From Promethearchaeota archaeon (lineage in GTDB: Archaea; Asgardarchaeota; Lokiarchaeia; Sigynarchaeales; MK-D1), in assembly GCA_016839385.1 (NCBI GenBank), contig JAEOUK010000504.1, forward strand, positions 1 to 7,670: 7,670 nt of DNA, given 5' to 3'. The notes beneath the pieces are model-generated. The model worked only from the letters and a program-made list of their open reading frames with translations, was not told where the DNA came from and did not search any database. Each line of letters opens with the position of its first letter. The stretch's first letter is position 1. Made by a program: the position numbers and the translations under genes. Below are positions 6,643-7,670 of this stretch, piece by piece.

Positions 6643-7038
6643 ATGGAACTTACCGTAGATGCACTTCGAGATGAGAGTTACAAAGTCGGAATGATAAACC
6701 TCCGAACCTATAGACCATTCCCCACTGAAGAATTAATTGAAGCGGTTAAACATGCCAAAATTATTGGTGTAGTTGATAGAGCAACTGCATTCGGAAGCCC
6801 AACTGGAGGACCAATTTCCTCTGACGTAAGATCTGCCTTACAAAATGATAATACCACCCGAGATTTATCGATTGTGCCATTTATTAACGGATTGGGTGGA
6901 AGAGATGTATTACCAGAAGAACAGCGTGAGCAATTTGAAATTTTATTCCATGTGTTAGATAAAGGAGAATATCCTCACACTAAGGATTATATGCACGCGA
7001 CTTATTGGACAGGTACAATTGACAGGAGGGCAAACTAA
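6643..7038 (+). CDS. porA: Pyruvate:ferredoxin oxidoreductase alpha subunit, C-terminal part (domain II)
   Basis: This frame carries the remainder of alpha domain II. MELTVDALRDESYKVGMINL is followed by RTYRPFPTEEL, IIGVVDRATAFGSPTGGPISSDVRSAL, and FINGLGGRDVLPEEQ, all typical of the alpha subunit C-terminus. It is in the same reading frame as the N-terminal part: six sense codons (GEIGKQ) separate the TGA from this ATG. In intact relatives the Met would be internal, so whether translation really begins here is uncertain. If it does, the 131-residue product lacks the first strand of its domain and would have to assemble with the N-terminal piece. If the TGA is an error or is read through, the whole subunit is about 419 residues (5779-7038), which fits the family. 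The TAA overlaps the beta ATG by one base. Confidence 0.75.
   Translation: MELTVDALRDESYKVGMINLRTYRPFPTEELIEAVKHAKIIGVVDRATAFGSPTGGPISSDVRSALQNDNTTRDLSIVPFINGLGGRDVLPEEQREQFEILFHVLDKGEYPHTKDYMHATYWTGTIDRRAN
7024..7029 (+). promoter_or_regulatory. Ribosome binding site of the beta subunit
   Basis: GGAGGG lies eight bases upstream of the ATG at 7038, an ideal Shine-Dalgarno position. Together with the TAATG overlap it fixes the beta start and shows that beta is translated as part of the por operon. Confidence 0.6.
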
Positions 7039-7670
7039 TGACTAATATGAAAGATGTAAAAACGATTCCATATAGAGATCAGGAATTCTTCTTGCCTGGT
7101 AATTCCACATGTGCTGGATGTGGATTAGATTTATCTCTACGATGGGCACTTAAAGCACTAGGACCAAAAACGATATTTGTAAGTCCCGCATCATGCTTGA
7201 ATGTAGTACCAGGTGTATGGCCAAAGGCTGCACCTGATTTTCCATTTATTAACATGGTTTTTGCAGGCGCTGCTTCTGCTGCAACTGGTGTATATCATGG
7301 TTTAAAAGCACGTGGATATGAAGATTATACCGTCGTTGCTTATGCTGGAGATGGTGGAACAACTGACATTGGTATTCAAGCACTAAGTGGAGCTGCAGAA
7401 CGAGGTACAAATATCATCTATGTGTGTTACGATAATGAAGCCTATATGAATACAGGTATCCAGCGATCAAGTTCTACGCCTGTTGGGGCAATAACTACTA
7501 CAACATATTTTGGAAAAGTGCAACAGAAAAAGAACTTGCCTGGAATAATGGCTATGCATAACATACCTTATGTAGCAACTGCGTCTGTGGGAGATCCATT
7601 AGATCTTTATGATAAATTCAAGAAAGCAAAAGAGATCATAGGCTTGAAATACATTCATATATTTGCACCG
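7038..7670 (+). CDS. porB: Pyruvate:ferredoxin oxidoreductase, beta subunit (partial, 3' end outside window)
   Basis: This is the thiamine diphosphate and [4Fe-4S] catalytic subunit. The 211 visible residues run to the window edge without a stop. Cluster ligands C25 and C28 (STCAGCG) and C53 (SPASCLNVV) are present. The fourth, expected in a PCPTGW-like segment, would fall just past the last visible residues (IHIFAP). The thiamine diphosphate and Mg motif is AYAGDGGTTDIGIQALSGAA (D105) through YVCYDNEAYMNTGIQRSS (N133). The YMNTGIQRSSSTP sequence is characteristic of the pyruvate enzyme rather than the 2-oxoglutarate or indolepyruvate enzymes, and is the main basis for calling the complex pyruvate-specific. 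IPYVATASVGDPLDLYDKF follows as in archaeal and Thermotoga PorB. A full-length beta subunit is about 300-330 residues, so roughly one third is missing. Confidence 0.95.
   Translation, partial: MTNMKDVKTIPYRDQEFFLPGNSTCAGCGLDLSLRWALKALGPKTIFVSPASCLNVVPGVWPKAAPDFPFINMVFAGAASAATGVYHGLKARGYEDYTVVAYAGDGGTTDIGIQALSGAAERGTNIIYVCYDNEAYMNTGIQRSSSTPVGAITTTTYFGKVQQKKNLPGIMAMHNIPYVATASVGDPLDLYDKFKKAKEIIGLKYIHIFAP

Noticed and set aside
6625..6654. Possible stem-loop right after the TGA (GGTGA with TTACC, inner ATTG with CAAAT) as a bacterial-type SECIS
   Set aside because: The pairing is short, A/U-rich and includes a wobble and a bulge. Archaeal SECIS elements are normally in untranslated regions, so it is not convincing.
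1..7670. CRISPR arrays, tRNA or rRNA genes, insertion sequences, attachment sites
   Set aside because: No direct-repeat arrays, cloverleaf-like sequences, transposase motifs or terminal repeats were seen on either strand.

Overview
The window is AT-rich, densely coded DNA that most likely comes from an Asgard archaeon. The strongest sign is a full-length, eukaryote-like actin on the minus strand with nearly every actin signature intact. Supporting signs are a ZPR1-type zinc-finger protein, a four-subunit pyruvate:ferredoxin oxidoreductase in the archaeal order gamma-delta-alpha-beta, short TATA-like promoters, and GGTGA/GGAGG-type ribosome binding sites. The lineage within Asgard cannot be resolved from this sequence alone.

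Layout. Positions 1-164 (minus) hold the N-terminus of an unrecognised membrane protein. It is divergent from an M24 (Xaa-Pro) peptidase at 264-1418 (plus). The peptidase converges on the actin gene at 1506-2651 (minus). Upstream of actin, on the same strand, lie a 6-phosphofructokinase (2833-4044, TTG start, active-site residues of the pyrophosphate-dependent type) and a ZPR1-like protein (4119-4697). A 148-base divergent promoter region (4698-4845) separates these from the plus-strand por operon: gamma (4846-5439), delta ferredoxin (5439-5777), alpha (5779-7038, interrupted) and beta (7038 to the window edge). No gene-free stretch exceeds 300 bases. The longest are 181 bases (2652-2832) and 148 bases (4698-4845).

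How the genes fit together. Phosphofructokinase commits sugar phosphate to glycolysis. The por complex oxidises the resulting pyruvate to acetyl-CoA and CO2 with reduction of ferredoxin. Actin and the ZPR1-like protein are eukaryote-type genes with no obvious metabolic link to them. The ZPR1-like gene and phosphofructokinase may be co-transcribed, whereas actin appears to have its own promoter.

The main anomaly is in the alpha subunit. One in-frame TGA at 6622-6624 cuts the gene just after the first beta strand of its second domain, and the same frame continues with perfectly family-like sequence to 7036. It is the only TGA stop in the window: the other seven genes or fragments with a visible stop use TAA. 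A sequence error, a recent nonsense mutation, readthrough or recoding, and a genuine split subunit are all possible. A strong Shine-Dalgarno-like GAGGTGA overlaps the TGA, which keeps the split-gene option open.
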